Shown: positions 35,483 to 46,229 of the stretch, in pieces
Numbering within the stretch: the stretch's first letter is position 1
Layout of the letters: each line of letters begins with the position of its first letter
Source: Thiothrix sp.
GTDB lineage: Bacteria; Pseudomonadota; Gammaproteobacteria; Thiotrichales; Thiotrichaceae
Reading direction: 5' to 3'
Length of the DNA stretch: 64,000 nucleotides
Assembly (NCBI GenBank): GCA_008015155.1
Contig: SSFA01000027.1
Coordinates: 1-64,000 of the forward strand
Program-made: the position numbers and the translations under genes
The notes under the pieces: generated by a model
Told to the model about the DNA's origin: nothing
What the model saw: only the letters and a program-made list of their open reading frames with translations
Database searches by the model: none

Positions 35483-37492
35483 TTATTCTAGAAACTTCTT
35501 TAATAAATGATCAACCTGAAAAAAACTCCCAGCAACCGACAAATGGTCGTCATCAGCATAAAGCAGGGCTCCATTATCATCAAAAACAATACATGCACTT
35601 TCTGGACAAAAAGCATCAAGACTATTAATCATGGTAACATTTTTGAGATTATTAAATGCTTTAAGGTAGGAACTTTGGCGATCTAGGACCAATGATTTAT
35701 CTACTGAGCAATTTTTGACTAATCGCTTTAATGGACGAGCAAGGCAAGCCTCTGCCGGATAGTTAAGCTCAGGATTCTCTGTTACATAGAAAACTAACTT
35801 TCCATTTTGGGATAGGGCATTAATAGACTTTTGAGCCGAATTATAAAACTCAGTAATTGAAACTATGTTTTCTATGCTTGCTTTTTTATTAACATTAACT
35901 GGTTCAAAACCAGTCGTGTAAATTGCTCCACGCGTAAAAATAAAGACTTTTCTAATATCTTTGTTTTTATTTACTAAATTAATTAGTTGCTCAACTCTTT
36001 CAGTGCAATCTTTTTTTTCCTTAGCATTATTTCCAGTTGGGCTACCTAAAAATGGAGGACAACCACTATTGGCAAGCAAAAGAGTGTTAATTTTTTTCTT
36101 TTTTAAAAAAAAAGCCATACCAGGATAAGCTACATGAGCATGGCTATCACCAATAACAGCGACAGTTTCTTTTGAGTTAGCATTCATAAACCTACAATAT
36201 GGAATTAAAGGCTTTTCATTATCAATATACTTCAAACACTCTGAGTCGACTGCAGGAGTGCGAAGCAGTTCATTTTTATTATTAGCATAAACTATAATAG
36301 ATTTTCTAAATTCATATCCATCATGATAATAAATACTAAATCCTAAAAATCCAGCAAGAGCCATAAGAAATGACATGGTAAATGTAGATTTTTTATACTT
36401 ACCAGAACGAATGGGAAACTCAATAAACTTATACGTTAACCAAGCTAAGAAAATAGAAAATAGAACTAGTGCTATTCGCACACCATAATTTGGTACTTCA
36501 CTTTCAATAATCCTAGCAAATGACAGCAATGGCCAATGCCATAAATATAGTGGAAAACTAATTAATCCAAACCAAACAAAAATTCTATTTGAAAGTATTA
36601 CACGATTAGGCCAAGCTCTCGAACCACTAGCTATAATCAATATGCTACCTAAAATCGGTACTAATACCCATGTACCGGGAAAAATCAACTCCTTGTTAAT
36701 ATTCAAAAACCCATACACTAAAAAGGACAAACCTGAAAATGCAACTATATTGACTAGTAAACTTATTAGTCGCTCTCTTTTACTTCCAAATACTTTACAT
36801 TCAATACGTCTAATATGAGAATAATTTTTTTTAATATATAGCATAAACCAAGCTAATAAACCTCCACAAAGCAACTCCCAAAATCTAGTTTGTGGCAAAT
36901 AAAAAGCTGCAATAGGCTCTTGTTGACTAATTTTAACATTCAATAAGAAAGAAATTATTATAAAAAGAACAGTAATTAATAAAAAATTAAATTTTTTCCT
37001 CCAAGCAATCCATACAAATAAAGGCCAGATAATATAAAATTGTTCCTCTATACCCAGACTCCACAAATGGACCAATGGTTTAGTATCTGCTGCATTATCA
37101 AAATAATTTACTTCAGTCCACAATAAAAAATTTGAAAAAAATCCAGCTCCTGCAGCAATATGCAAGCCTAATTGTTTAAACTCATCAGCAAGCAACGCAA
37201 ACCACCCAAATAAAAAACAAAAAAGCAATACAAGAATAAGTGCAGGAAATATACGTCTGATTCGGCGTGAGTAAAAATTATAAAATTCGAAAGTACCCTT
37301 TTCCAAGCTTTCAAAAAGAATCATAGAAATCAAATAGCCTGAAATTATAAAAAAAATATCTACACCAATAAAACCTCCCTTTAACCAATTTGGAAATGCA
37401 TGAAATACAACAACTGCTAATACGGCAATAGCTCTTAAACCATCAATATCTGGGCGGTATATAACGTGAGAGAGTGGCAAATTTTGAGCCAT
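35483..37492 (-). CDS. OafA/YrhL-type acyltransferase with SGNH domain
   Basis: 669 residues. The N-terminal 370 or so form an acyltransferase-3 domain with ten or more membrane segments, opening with YRPDIDGLRAIAVLAVVVF and containing GVDIFFIISGYLI. The periplasmic C-terminal SGNH domain has the nucleophile motif VAVIGDSHAHVAYPG and the DxxH-type DDDHLSVAG. Such proteins O-acetylate lipopolysaccharide or other surface glycans. The gene is clearly more AT-rich than its neighbours, stands alone between a decayed IS and a MITE-like element, and so looks acquired. Confidence 0.9.
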   Translation of the reverse strand: MAQNLPLSHVIYRPDIDGLRAIAVLAVVVFHAFPNWLKGGFIGVDIFFIISGYLISMILFESLEKGTFEFYNFYSRRIRRIFPALILVLLFCFLFGWFALLADEFKQLGLHIAAGAGFFSNFLLWTEVNYFDNAADTKPLVHLWSLGIEEQFYIIWPLFVWIAWRKKFNFLLITVLFIIISFLLNVKISQQEPIAAFYLPQTRFWELLCGGLLAWFMLYIKKNYSHIRRIECKVFGSKRERLISLLVNIVAFSGLSFLVYGFLNINKELIFPGTWVLVPILGSILIIASGSRAWPNRVILSNRIFVWFGLISFPLYLWHWPLLSFARIIESEVPNYGVRIALVLFSIFLAWLTYKFIEFPIRSGKYKKSTFTMSFLMALAGFLGFSIYYHDGYEFRKSIIVYANNKNELLRTPAVDSECLKYIDNEKPLIPYCRFMNANSKETVAVIGDSHAHVAYPGMAFFLKKKKINTLLLANSGCPPFLGSPTGNNAKEKKDCTERVEQLINLVNKNKDIRKVFIFTRGAIYTTGFEPVNVNKKASIENIVSITEFYNSAQKSINALSQNGKLVFYVTENPELNYPAEACLARPLKRLVKNCSVDKSLVLDRQSSYLKAFNNLKNVTMINSLDAFCPESACIVFDDNGALLYADDDHLSVAGSFFQVDHLLKKFLE

Positions 37493-37569
37493 AATTTCAG
37501 CTTACTTTTTTATCTTGTTGGCAAACTCGACAGCCATAACTGCGAGAAGGTCATATAAAACTAATTATT

Positions 37570-37698
37570 ATAGTTCTTGCGAAAGTCAAAAATTGAGCAA
37601 TTAGTTTTCCGCTAAAGCCTATCCTATATGGCACTTGAACTTCATAACGGTCAAAAATTAATCAATAACACTGCTTAAAAAATGACTTTCGCAGGATA
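37570..37698. mobile_element. Putative MITE with ISL2-like ends
   Basis: About 125 bp with imperfect inverted ends: TTCTTGCGAAAGTCA at 37574 and, inverted from the right end near 37697, ATCCTGCGAAAGTCA; TGCGAAAGTCA is perfect and the similarity extends through AGCA. The outer part shares CTTGCGAAAG or close variants with the inverted repeats of the nearby ISL2-like element. No coding frame is inside. It lies 11 bp beyond the guaA stop and could also fold into a hairpin ending guaA transcripts. Confidence 0.6.
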
Positions 37699-37708
37699 TT
37701 TAATTACT

Positions 37709-39286
37709 TTACTCCCACTCAATCGTCGCGGGCGGTTTCCCGGATACGTCATAAACTACGCGGGAAATCCCTTTGATTTCATTAATAATTCGCCGCGAGA
37801 CCAAATCGAGAAACTCATAAGGTAAATGCGCCCAGCGCGCCGTCATAAAATCAATGGTTTCGACAGCGCGTAAAGCAATCACATAGTCATAACAACGCCC
37901 ATCCCCCATCACACCGACTGATTTCACCGGCAAGAATACCGCAAAGGCTTGTGAGGTTTTATCATAGAGGTCGTGGCGATACAGCTCTTGGATAAAAATA
38001 GCGTCAGCTAAACGCAATAGATCAGCAAACTCTTTCTTCACTTCACCCAAGATACGCACGCCTAAACCAGGGCCGGGGAAAGGATGACGGTAGACCATGG
38101 CATGTGGCAAACCTAGTTCCACGCCCATCACACGTACTTCATCTTTGAATAATTCGCGTAAAGGCTCAACTAATTTGAGTTTCATATTTTCTGGTAGGCC
38201 ACCGACATTATGATGTGACTTGATCACATGCGCTTTGCCGGTTTTGCTGCCTGCCGATTCAATCACATCCGGATAAATCGTGCCTTGAGCTAACCATTTC
38301 GCATTGCTAAGCTTTTGCGATTCTTCATCGAAGATTTCAACGAAAAGGCGACCGATAATTTTGCGCTTTTTTTCTGGATCAGTTTCGCCAGCCAACGCAT
38401 TCAAGAAGCGTTCCTCAGCATTGACACGAATCACTTTCACACCCATATGCTGGGCGAAAGTGGCCATCACTTGATCGCCTTCTTGATGGCGCAATAAACC
38501 CGTATCCACAAATACACAAGTTAGCTGCTGGCCAATCGCCCGATGTAACAAGGCTGCCACGACTGAGGAGTCCACACCACCAGATAAGCCTAGAATGACT
38601 TCATCTTGACCGACTTGCTCACGTACACGCTGAATACTATCTTCAATAATATTCGCCGTCGTCCACAACCGCTCACAGCCACAAATATCAGCAACAAAAC
38701 GTTCTAATAAACGCTTGCCTTGGCGAGTATGGGTCACTTCTGGGTGGAACTGTACCGCGTAAAATTGACGCGCTTCATCCGCCATGCCTGCAATCGGCGC
38801 ACCCTCGGAACTTGCCATTAATTTAAAACCTGCTGGCATTTCCGTGACTTTATCACCATGCGACATCCAAACATCCAGCATACCGAAACCTTCGGCTGTC
38901 ACCTGATCTTCGATGCCTTGTAACAATTTAGTATGCCCACGAGCACGTACTTGTGCATAACCAAACTCACGATGATCCGAAGTTTCAACCTTACCACCGA
39001 GCTGCGCTGCCATGGTTTGCATGCCATAGCAAATCCCTAACACAGGCACATTCAAAGTAAAGACATTCGCGGGTGCAAACGGAGCATCACCCGCTGTCAC
39101 CGACTCAGGCCCTCCTGAGAGAATAATCCCCTTAGCACCAAAGGCTGCTACCTCGGCCTCACTCACATCCCAAGGATAGATTTCGCAATACACACCCACC
39201 TCACGCACACGCCGTGCAATTAGTTGCGTATACTGCGCACCGAAATCGAGGATTAAAATACGTTGGGAATGAATATCTTGGCTCAT
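37709..39286 (-). CDS. guaA: GMP synthase (glutamine-hydrolysing)
   Basis: 525 residues, the normal length. The class I amidotransferase domain has the nucleophile in [13 protein letters not shown] and the triad histidine and glutamate in VQFHPEVTH. The ATP-pyrophosphatase P-loop is [15 protein letters not shown], and the dimerisation domain ends in the conserved KPPATIEWE. It aminates XMP to GMP. guaB lies upstream on the same strand, but a terminator-like hairpin separates them just before this start codon. Confidence 0.97.
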   Translation of the reverse strand: MSQDIHSQRILILDFGAQYTQLIARRVREVGVYCEIYPWDVSEAEVAAFGAKGIILSGGPESVTAGDAPFAPANVFTLNVPVLGICYGMQTMAAQLGGKVETSDHREFGYAQVRARGHTKLLQGIEDQVTAEGFGMLDVWMSHGDKVTEMPAGFKLMASSEGAPIAGMADEARQFYAVQFHPEVTHTRQGKRLLERFVADICGCERLWTTANIIEDSIQRVREQVGQDEVILGLSGGVDSSVVAALLHRAIGQQLTCVFVDTGLLRHQEGDQVMATFAQHMGVKVIRVNAEERFLNALAGETDPEKKRKIIGRLFVEIFDEESQKLSNAKWLAQGTIYPDVIESAGSKTGKAHVIKSHHNVGGLPENMKLKLVEPLRELFKDEVRVMGVELGLPHAMVYRHPFPGPGLGVRILGEVKKEFADLLRLADAIFIQELYRHDLYDKTSQAFAVFLPVKSVGVMGDGRCYDYVIALRAVETIDFMTARWAHLPYEFLDLVSRRIINEIKGISRVVYDVSGKPPATIEWE

Positions 39287-39298
39287 AAGTCACTTCTC

Positions 39299-39322
39299 AA
39301 AAAAAAATCCCCTAGACGGGGA
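39299..39322 (-). terminator. Terminator/attenuator-like hairpin between guaB and guaA
   Basis: On the minus strand TCCCC-GTCTA-GGGGA forms a 5-bp GC-rich stem followed by nine Ts, ending 12 nt before the guaA start codon. The T-run abuts the guaA ribosome binding site GAGAAG. It should reduce read-through from guaB into guaA, or act as a regulated attenuator. Confidence 0.7.
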
Positions 39323-39374
39323 GTGAAGTTGTAGCTGGCAAAACTCTAGAGGCTTCACCAGCTTACAGCCTAGT

Positions 39375-40841
39375 TTAAACGCGATAGTTCGGTGATTCTT
39401 TAGTGATGGTCACATCATGCACATGCGATTCGCGCATACCAGCGCTGGTGATGCGCATAAACTCAGGCTTAGTACGCATTTCAGCCAAATTTTCACAGCC
39501 GACATAGCCCATACTGGCACGCAAGCCACCCATCAATTGGTGCACAATCGCTGACAGCGGTCCTTTATGTGGAACCCGCCCTTCGATCCCTTCCGGCACT
39601 AATTTATCCACTGCATTTTCCGATTCTTGGAAATAGCGATCACTCGAACCTTGCGCCATCGCTCCTAAAGACCCCATACCGCGATAGGATTTATAGGAAC
39701 GACCTTGGAATAATTCTACTTCGCCAGGTGCTTCGTCCGTACCAGCAAATAATCCACCGAGCATCACTAAATGCGCGCCTGCAGCTAAGGCTTTAGCAAT
39801 ATCCCCAGAAAAGCGAATCCCACCATCCGCAATTAACGGCACATCAGTATTTTTTAAAGCTTCAGCGACATTCATCACGGCAGTAATTTGCGGCACACCC
39901 ACACCCGCAACAATCCGTGTGGTGCAAATTGACCCTGGGCCGATCCCAACTTTTACCGCATCTGCCCCTGCTTCGACTAAAGCCAGAGCAGCAGCACCCG
40001 TGGCAATATTGCCACCAATCACTTGAATATGGGGGAAGTTAGTTTTTACCCAACGCACCCGATCCAATACACCTTGGGAATGACCGTGTGCAGTGTCCAC
40101 CACAATCACATCCACACCGGCTTCACTTAAAGCTGCAACTCGCTCTTCCGTACCGTGTCCAACCCCCACAGCTGCACCGACGCGTAAGCGGCCTTGGTCG
40201 TCTTTACAAGCATTCGGATAGTCATGCGATTTTTGAATATCTTTAACCGTAATCAAGCCACGTAATTGGAAGTGATCATTCACCACCAGTACTTTTTCAA
40301 TCCGATGCTTATGCAGCAGGTATTGAATTTCGTCTTTTTCAGCACCTTCACCCACCGTTACTAAGCGCTCTTTCGGCGTCATAATCGTACTGACTGGAGC
40401 ATCTAAGTGGGTTTCAAAGCGTAAGTCGCGCCCCGTCACAATCCCGACTAAATCTTCGCCTTGAACTACCGGTACACCCGAGATACGTTTGGCTCGGGTT
40501 AGCTCTAAGACATCCCGAATCGTCGCATCAGGTGCTACGGTAATGGGTTCTTTAATAATCCCACTTTCATATTTTTTAACATCGCGTACTTCTTGAGCTT
40601 GTTTGGCAATGCTCATATTTTTGTGGATGATCCCCATTCCACCTTCTTGAGCTAGGGCAATCGCTAAGCGTGCCTCAGTGACCGTATCCATTGCCGCAGA
40701 AACCAAAGGTAAATTCAGATGAATACTACGAGTCAAGCGGGTTTGCAGATTAGTATGGGCTGGCATCACAGTAGAATGGGCAGGAACCAGCAAGACATCA
40801 TCGAAAGTGAGTGCTTCCTGAAGAATACGCATAGGGGTCAT
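39375..40841 (-). CDS. guaB: IMP dehydrogenase
   Basis: 488 residues. The start [17 protein letters not shown], two CBS domains (about 95-210), [10 protein letters not shown], the IMP-binding loop GPGSICTTR with the catalytic cysteine, and the flap GRVPHKGPL are all present. It oxidises IMP to XMP with NAD, the committed step to GMP. Three in-frame ATGs lie within 36 bp; 40841 gives the E. coli length, but none has a strong ribosome binding site, so the start is uncertain by up to 9 residues. Confidence 0.96.
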   Translation of the reverse strand: MTPMRILQEALTFDDVLLVPAHSTVMPAHTNLQTRLTRSIHLNLPLVSAAMDTVTEARLAIALAQEGGMGIIHKNMSIAKQAQEVRDVKKYESGIIKEPITVAPDATIRDVLELTRAKRISGVPVVQGEDLVGIVTGRDLRFETHLDAPVSTIMTPKERLVTVGEGAEKDEIQYLLHKHRIEKVLVVNDHFQLRGLITVKDIQKSHDYPNACKDDQGRLRVGAAVGVGHGTEERVAALSEAGVDVIVVDTAHGHSQGVLDRVRWVKTNFPHIQVIGGNIATGAAALALVEAGADAVKVGIGPGSICTTRIVAGVGVPQITAVMNVAEALKNTDVPLIADGGIRFSGDIAKALAAGAHLVMLGGLFAGTDEAPGEVELFQGRSYKSYRGMGSLGAMAQGSSDRYFQESENAVDKLVPEGIEGRVPHKGPLSAIVHQLMGGLRASMGYVGCENLAEMRTKPEFMRITSAGMRESHVHDVTITKESPNYRV

Positions 40842-41278
40842 CCGGCTCTTAAAATAAAAGCGCTTCATTATAAGGTTTGACCGAGAGGCGGTAAACTGCT
40901 ATCACAAAAATGTCATCAAGTGTTTATTTTAGTGAAAGATTAGAACCCAATTTTCTAGCTCACTAAGGCCTTCTAGATAAAGAGGGCATCCGCTTCGGCC
41001 AAAATAGATGCTTCATGACTTAGCAGACTGCCAACTGTGCTTGCACTTCAGTAAAGCTGGTTTATACCGGATACTTTTTATACTTTAGTCAACCATGACT
41101 GTATCACGTTAGTAACAAATATCTGTTACTATTTAAACATCTTAGAAAAACAAATTATGGCAAGCAATCCCGTTTGTCCCGCGTCGGACCGCCTCTAGTG
41201 TAGTCAGACATCATTATAAAATTGATACATTTAGTGATGATCTTTTAGGTCAACCTATGTGCTTAACATAACAAACTA
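40842..41278. other. Intergenic region between divergent guaB and xseA
   Basis: 437 bp holding the promoters of the two divergent genes. I see no convincing coding frame, riboswitch or repeat. A GC-rich patch at about 41170-41205 within otherwise AT-rich sequence is not explained. Confidence 0.5.
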
Positions 41279-42622
41279 ATGACCAGTCAACGCCTAGTTC
41301 TAAGTGTGTCCCAACTCAATGCTGATGTGAACCAATTGCTCATGCAGGGTTTTCCAGCATTGTGGATAGAAGGTGAGATCTCTAACCTTTCCCGGCCAAG
41401 CTCCGGACACCTGTATTTTGTACTTAAAGATCAACAAGCCCAATTACGTTGCGCTTTATTTCGCCCTAAAGCGTTTAGTTTGCGCATCAAACCTGAAAAC
41501 GGCAGCAAAGTTTTAGCCTATGGAAGAATTGGTTTGTATGAACCACGTGGTGAATATCAGTTCATAGTAGAGCGCATGGAGGCAGCTGGCGAAGGTGAAC
41601 TACAAAGGCGTTTTGAGGAACTCAAACAGCGTTTAGCAGCAGCCGGTCTATTTGCAGCTGAGCGCAAAAAAGCTTTGCCTAGCTATCCGGCTTGTATCGG
41701 CATTATCACCTCACCGACTGGGGCGGCGGTACAGGATATTTTAAATGTTCTGCAAAGACGCTGCCCGCACATTCCCATCTTGATTTATCCTGTGGCGGTG
41801 CAAGGCGACGCCGCCGCTCCTCAAATTGTACGCGCTTTACAACAAGCGAATCGTGAACGCTTATGCGATGTACTGATTCTAGCGCGTGGAGGCGGCTCCT
41901 TAGAGGACTTATGGGCCTTTAATGAAGCAAGCGTGGCAGAGGCACTAAGCGCTAGCCAGCTCCCAGTTATTACTGGTATCGGCCATGAAATTGACTTTAC
42001 GATTGCCGATTTTGTAGCGGATGTACGTGCACCAACACCTTCAGCCGCTGCTGAGCTGGTTAGCCCAGATTCGGCGAGTTTATTGGCAAGAGTGAATGCT
42101 TTACACCTTCACCTGCAGCGCGCGATTCAGCAAACCGTATCAGCCCATACCCAACACCTTAAGCAGCTGGAGCAGCGCCTACAACGCCAACATCCGCTGC
42201 AAGATTTGCAGCAAAAAGCCCAACGCCTAGATGAACTTGAACTACGTTTACAACGTGCTCTTGAACGCAAGTTGGAGCGTTTACAGTTAAGGCTACAAAT
42301 CCTAGAGCAGCGCTTACACTGGCAAAACCCAGCTCCACAGATTCAACAATGGCAACTCCAACTCCGGCACTCCTATCAACAATTACTGCGTGCCATGGAA
42401 CAAACACTTGATAAGCATCAGCAAGCCTTGGGTTTACAAGCTGCGCGTTTGCAGGCTTATAGCCCATTGGCTACTTTGGAACGGGGTTATGCTTTGGTGT
42501 TAAATTCGGAGGGACAAGTAATTAAAAGCGTACACAAGGTAAAAAATCAAGCAAGAGTAACAATACGTTTACAGGATGGAGATCTGAATTGCCAAGTACT
42601 CGCCACTAAACCTAAAGCTTAG
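41279..42622 (+). CDS. xseA: Exodeoxyribonuclease VII large subunit
   Basis: 447 residues. An N-terminal OB fold (LWIEGEISNLSRPSSGHLYF) is followed by the catalytic domain with IGIITSPTGAAVQDILNVL and RGGGSLEDLWAFNE, GIGHEIDFTIADFVADVRAPTPSAAAE. The region at about 265-400 is a long glutamine- and leucine-rich coiled coil, as in the family. With XseB it degrades single-stranded DNA to oligonucleotides. xseB is not adjacent. Confidence 0.96.
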   Translation: MTSQRLVLSVSQLNADVNQLLMQGFPALWIEGEISNLSRPSSGHLYFVLKDQQAQLRCALFRPKAFSLRIKPENGSKVLAYGRIGLYEPRGEYQFIVERMEAAGEGELQRRFEELKQRLAAAGLFAAERKKALPSYPACIGIITSPTGAAVQDILNVLQRRCPHIPILIYPVAVQGDAAAPQIVRALQQANRERLCDVLILARGGGSLEDLWAFNEASVAEALSASQLPVITGIGHEIDFTIADFVADVRAPTPSAAAELVSPDSASLLARVNALHLHLQRAIQQTVSAHTQHLKQLEQRLQRQHPLQDLQQKAQRLDELELRLQRALERKLERLQLRLQILEQRLHWQNPAPQIQQWQLQLRHSYQQLLRAMEQTLDKHQQALGLQAARLQAYSPLATLERGYALVLNSEGQVIKSVHKVKNQARVTIRLQDGDLNCQVLATKPKA

Positions 42623-42635
42623 TGGCTCATTTTGA

Positions 42636-43505
42636 TTAATACAGCAGGGAAAACATTTTACTGCGGTATTTTTTGACTAAAGGATCACTAGCGCCTAACA
42701 ACTCAAAGCTAGCAATTAAACCTTGCTTACCTGCATCTTCTCCGAAGCTACGATCAGCACGCATAACTTTGAGGTAAAGCTCTAGCCCTTCTTCTGTTCG
42801 TCCTTGTGCAACACGGATTTTAGCCAGCTCAATCATCGCTGCATAATCTTGAGGATTTTGCCTTATCTTCTGTTCTAGATCTGAAGTATCTTGCCCCTCA
42901 GACTGCGCTTTTAAGCGCGCTAACTTAATATCGGAGCGTAGCTTTTGTAGCAAATCCGGATCAACTGAGAGCTGGGGCAGCTGATCGAGCAGTGCTTCAG
43001 CTGGATCAACCTCGCCTGATGCCAACAACATCCCTGCTAGATCAAGTCCTGCCTCATGAAAGTCAGGCTCATGCTGGAGAACTTGCTTCATCAAACTTAT
43101 TGCACCGGCTAAATCGCCTTCTTCCTGCATCATAAGTGCTTGTTGACGATAAGGCTCGGTGGGTCGAGTACGATGTTTATTTAGGAACTTACGTACTTCA
43201 ATTTCAGGTAAAGCGCCCATAAACTCATCAACAATTTTCCCATCCTTAAACAGTTTAATGGTGGGTAAACTACGTACCCCCAACTGCGCCGCTAAAGCTT
43301 GGTTTTGATCGGTATTCACCTTAACCAAGATAAACGCACCGCGGTACTCATCCACTAACTTATGCAGAATGGGCGTTAAAGTTTTACAGGGCTGGCACCA
43401 GTCGGCCCAAAAATCCACAATAACTGGAACTTGTAAAGAGTTTTGAATCACCAGTTGAGCGAAATTTTGGGTATTCGCTTCAAAGATAAAAGGGGAATCC
43501 GCCAT
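42636..43505 (-). CDS. cnoX: Thioredoxin-fold co-chaperone, CnoX/YbbN-like
   Basis: 289 residues from the ATG at 43505; an upstream extension is unlikely. A thioredoxin domain (about 1-110) with the redox site DFWADWCQPCKTL is followed by tetratricopeptide-like helices (EPYRQQALMMQEEGDLAGAI to the C-terminus). This two-part layout is that of CnoX/YbbN, a holdase linked to GroEL. E. coli has SxxC at the active site, while this protein keeps the full CxxC, so it may be a working oxidoreductase. It converges with xseA across 13 bp. Confidence 0.88.
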   Translation of the reverse strand: MADSPFIFEANTQNFAQLVIQNSLQVPVIVDFWADWCQPCKTLTPILHKLVDEYRGAFILVKVNTDQNQALAAQLGVRSLPTIKLFKDGKIVDEFMGALPEIEVRKFLNKHRTRPTEPYRQQALMMQEEGDLAGAISLMKQVLQHEPDFHEAGLDLAGMLLASGEVDPAEALLDQLPQLSVDPDLLQKLRSDIKLARLKAQSEGQDTSDLEQKIRQNPQDYAAMIELAKIRVAQGRTEEGLELYLKVMRADRSFGEDAGKQGLIASFELLGASDPLVKKYRSKMFSLLY

Positions 43506-43578
43506 ATAAAACAATCCTAAAGAAAAATGGGAATGGCTTAACAATAAGGCTGAAAAAGAAAATTACAAGCCTAAACAG

Positions 43579-43606
43579 CAAAAACCGACTCTTTTCCAAG
43601 AGTCGG
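43579..43606 (-). terminator. Rho-independent terminator after the metalloprotease gene
   Basis: Perfect 9-bp stem CCGACTCTT/AAGAGTCGG with a 4-nt loop, followed on the minus strand by TTTTTGC. It ends the transcript of the gene at 43660-45975. Confidence 0.85.
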
Positions 43607-43659
43607 CTTGTCGGAGTCAGGCAAACTAGCCTAATGTGGAACTCAGTAAACTAGATTTG

Positions 43660-45975
43660 CTAGCGCACGATATACACATTCACTTTCGCACTCGCTTTGC
43701 CACCACGACCATCACTAATCGTATAACTAATTGAGTCAGTACCTGTACGCCTGCCGGCTTTATAAATTAAAGCTTTGCCAATATTAGCGACATAACCGCG
43801 CTCTGCCTCTTTAGCTTTAGTGATAGTTAAAGCATCGCCATCAGGATCATAATCGTTGCTCAGTACATAAATGGTAACACTCTGGCCAGGAGTAACTTTA
43901 ATTGAATCATTCACCGCAACTGGTCTACGATTCACGGTAGAAACAGGTGCAGCGGTCACATTCACAGTTACTGTGGCTGTAGCAGTCGCTCCAAAACTAT
44001 CATTAATGGTATAAGTGAAGCTATCAGTGCCTACAAAACCGCTATTCGGCTTATAAGTAACACCTGAACTAGTAAAACTCACTGAGCCATTACTACCTTG
44101 AGTAACCGATTGAATACTCAAAGGGTCTTGTTCTGGGTCAGAATCATTCGCTAATACGCTGATAGCGACACTCGTATTATTCACAACACTAGCGGTATCT
44201 GCTGTCGCAAGCGGAACTTGATTCGCTAAAGTAGTCGCACTGGATAATGCGGAGCTCTCTGTAGTATTGCCTGCAAGATCGCGTGCTTTCACCGTAAAAC
44301 TATAGCTCGTGTTTATAGCTAGACCCGATAAAGTAAAATCAGGCGATTTGACCCAGCCGCTATCGATACACCCACTACCTCCATTGGTACATGCAAAGTA
44401 ATATTCAACACTACCGCTGTCATCAGTTGCGGTACTAGCTGTCATATGAATACTAGTGCGACTGGCGGCTTCTGGAGCGACTGCCCAACCCATTGGATTA
44501 GGATTGGGTGCTGTTGTATCAGTCGGTGCTAACGGTAAGACACCTTCAATAAAATACTGACCTAGACTGCCATAATCGCTGTAATTAACACTGCCTACGC
44601 CATCAACCGCTAAGTAATAACTACCTGCGGCTAGAGTAGTATTAATACCTGCATCAGTTTCATCAGCAGGATTGCTAGTGGTAATTAAATTACCTGCAGC
44701 ATCATACAAACTTAAAGAAATGTCTAAATTGCCACCACGTTCAGCGCTTAACTCACGTAAAGGTGTTGCTTGTAAGACTACATTGCCAGCCCCCGTAGTG
44801 AAGCTAAACACATCCACATCCGTACGCGTACTAATCACACCTCTATTCACTGGAGTCTGATCAGATGGGCTATCGATTGGAGTACTACTAAAGATATGAC
44901 CTGTGGAGTCAATTGTTAAAGGCGTCGCACCTACACGCGTATTACTGTGATCATCCGTAACAGGCGCCAATTTAGAGCTAATGATAGCAATATCATCTTC
45001 AGCTTGATTGGCATCAGCATATTCGCCTTTGCTCCATTGACTAAGCTGTGCGTAATAACCGGCTCCCATAATGGGTGCCCAGCTAATCATGCCACTACCT
45101 TGACCAGAGAAATAAGCGGCAGTACTCGTTCCATCATGAGATAACCCTAGGTTGTGACCTAATTCATGCGATACGACTTCAGCAATATTATCGGGGCCAC
45201 CCACTTGATTATGATAAGCAAATGTAGGCGAGTACTTGGTCGCAAAGTCCGAGAGCCCCCAGACATTAATATAAGCAACCCCACCTGAGTTTTTGGCTGG
45301 CATATCAAGGCCATTCGCATCCACGTTATTTGTAATCAACACTCGGGCCGTTTTTGGCCCAAAACTCGCAGGAAGCTCAGTAGTTACATCAATACCAAAA
45401 GGTGCGTAGTCTTCCGCGACACGCCGCCAAACTTCGAAAATATTAGCTTTTTCGGTATCGCTGAAACTGCCAGAAACGCCATCAATATCGTAAGGTTTAG
45501 CAGTGTAGCTAGGGCTACCCGAGGTATTCCAAGCTGTATTGGTGACTACTTGCCCATCAAAATCCAGATAAACAATATTACTAGCACCAGGCTTACTATG
45601 TAATTTGAAAACATCCAGTCCTACTGGTAATACAGCTGCTGCCTCTATGGTACGTTGGGCACTGGATAACTGAGCATCTGGGTTAATTGGATCAGCAATA
45701 TAAATCCCCCCTTCATTATCGCTACGCATATAAGGCAGATCACGGTCATGAAAACGCAAGCTATCTAAGCGAGACTTAGCTTTTTCACGTGCTTTGGGTG
45801 ACAATCTCTCTAATTTTTCTTTCAGCTGGCCTGCTGGTAAATCGCTAATTTGGAAAGGATTATGCATCCCATAATGCCTACCTTTGTCTTTAGCTTCTAC
45901 ACTGAGGGAAGTAGACAATAAGAGCACAGACGTGCTGACACCGAACATAATCTGCACAAATTTATTTTTTTGCAT
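43660..45975 (-). CDS. Secreted zinc metalloprotease with PPC and Ig-like repeat domains
   Basis: 771 residues. Signal peptide (about 1-28) and a propeptide-like region to about 130 precede a reprolysin-type catalytic domain with the zinc motif HELGHNLGLSH (H270, H274, H280). A bacterial pre-peptidase C-terminal (PPC) domain lies at about 365-475, then a fibronectin-like segment (about 490-580), then two tandem Ig-like repeats with VLANDSDPEQDPLSI and VLSNDYDPDGDALTI, each closing in DSFTYTINDSFG or DSISYTISDGRG. It is probably extracellular or surface-held and degrades protein. No dedicated secretion genes are adjacent. Confidence 0.88.
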   Translation of the reverse strand: MQKNKFVQIMFGVSTSVLLLSTSLSVEAKDKGRHYGMHNPFQISDLPAGQLKEKLERLSPKAREKAKSRLDSLRFHDRDLPYMRSDNEGGIYIADPINPDAQLSSAQRTIEAAAVLPVGLDVFKLHSKPGASNIVYLDFDGQVVTNTAWNTSGSPSYTAKPYDIDGVSGSFSDTEKANIFEVWRRVAEDYAPFGIDVTTELPASFGPKTARVLITNNVDANGLDMPAKNSGGVAYINVWGLSDFATKYSPTFAYHNQVGGPDNIAEVVSHELGHNLGLSHDGTSTAAYFSGQGSGMISWAPIMGAGYYAQLSQWSKGEYADANQAEDDIAIISSKLAPVTDDHSNTRVGATPLTIDSTGHIFSSTPIDSPSDQTPVNRGVISTRTDVDVFSFTTGAGNVVLQATPLRELSAERGGNLDISLSLYDAAGNLITTSNPADETDAGINTTLAAGSYYLAVDGVGSVNYSDYGSLGQYFIEGVLPLAPTDTTAPNPNPMGWAVAPEAASRTSIHMTASTATDDSGSVEYYFACTNGGSGCIDSGWVKSPDFTLSGLAINTSYSFTVKARDLAGNTTESSALSSATTLANQVPLATADTASVVNNTSVAISVLANDSDPEQDPLSIQSVTQGSNGSVSFTSSGVTYKPNSGFVGTDSFTYTINDSFGATATATVTVNVTAAPVSTVNRRPVAVNDSIKVTPGQSVTIYVLSNDYDPDGDALTITKAKEAERGYVANIGKALIYKAGRRTGTDSISYTISDGRGGKASAKVNVYIVR

Positions 45976-46229
45976 GAAGTTGACACTCTTCAGTATGTTT
46001 TGCTTGGGGGGCTTCAGCTGGTCACAAGGTTATATTTTTAAATTATTTAACCATTGATTACGTTAATATAGATTAACCTGAACGTTCGCCTACTAACAAG
46101 CACCGCTTAGCGGTTTTCTATTAAAGTTTTCAACATAAGCTTATCGATTAAAAGCAGATGCATCGGCCTTAAGTTTCAGTTATGCTTGCAGGCCATTTTT
46201 CATAGCATTGAATTTTCGCTTGAAAAAGC

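Noticed and set aside
42159..42467. 102-codon frame antisense to xseA
   Set aside because: Shadow of the repetitive coiled-coil codons of xseA.
43660..45975. Metalloprotease as part of the subtilase module
   Set aside because: It lies beyond the metK-ahcY operon, has its own terminator and shares no domains with the subtilase group.
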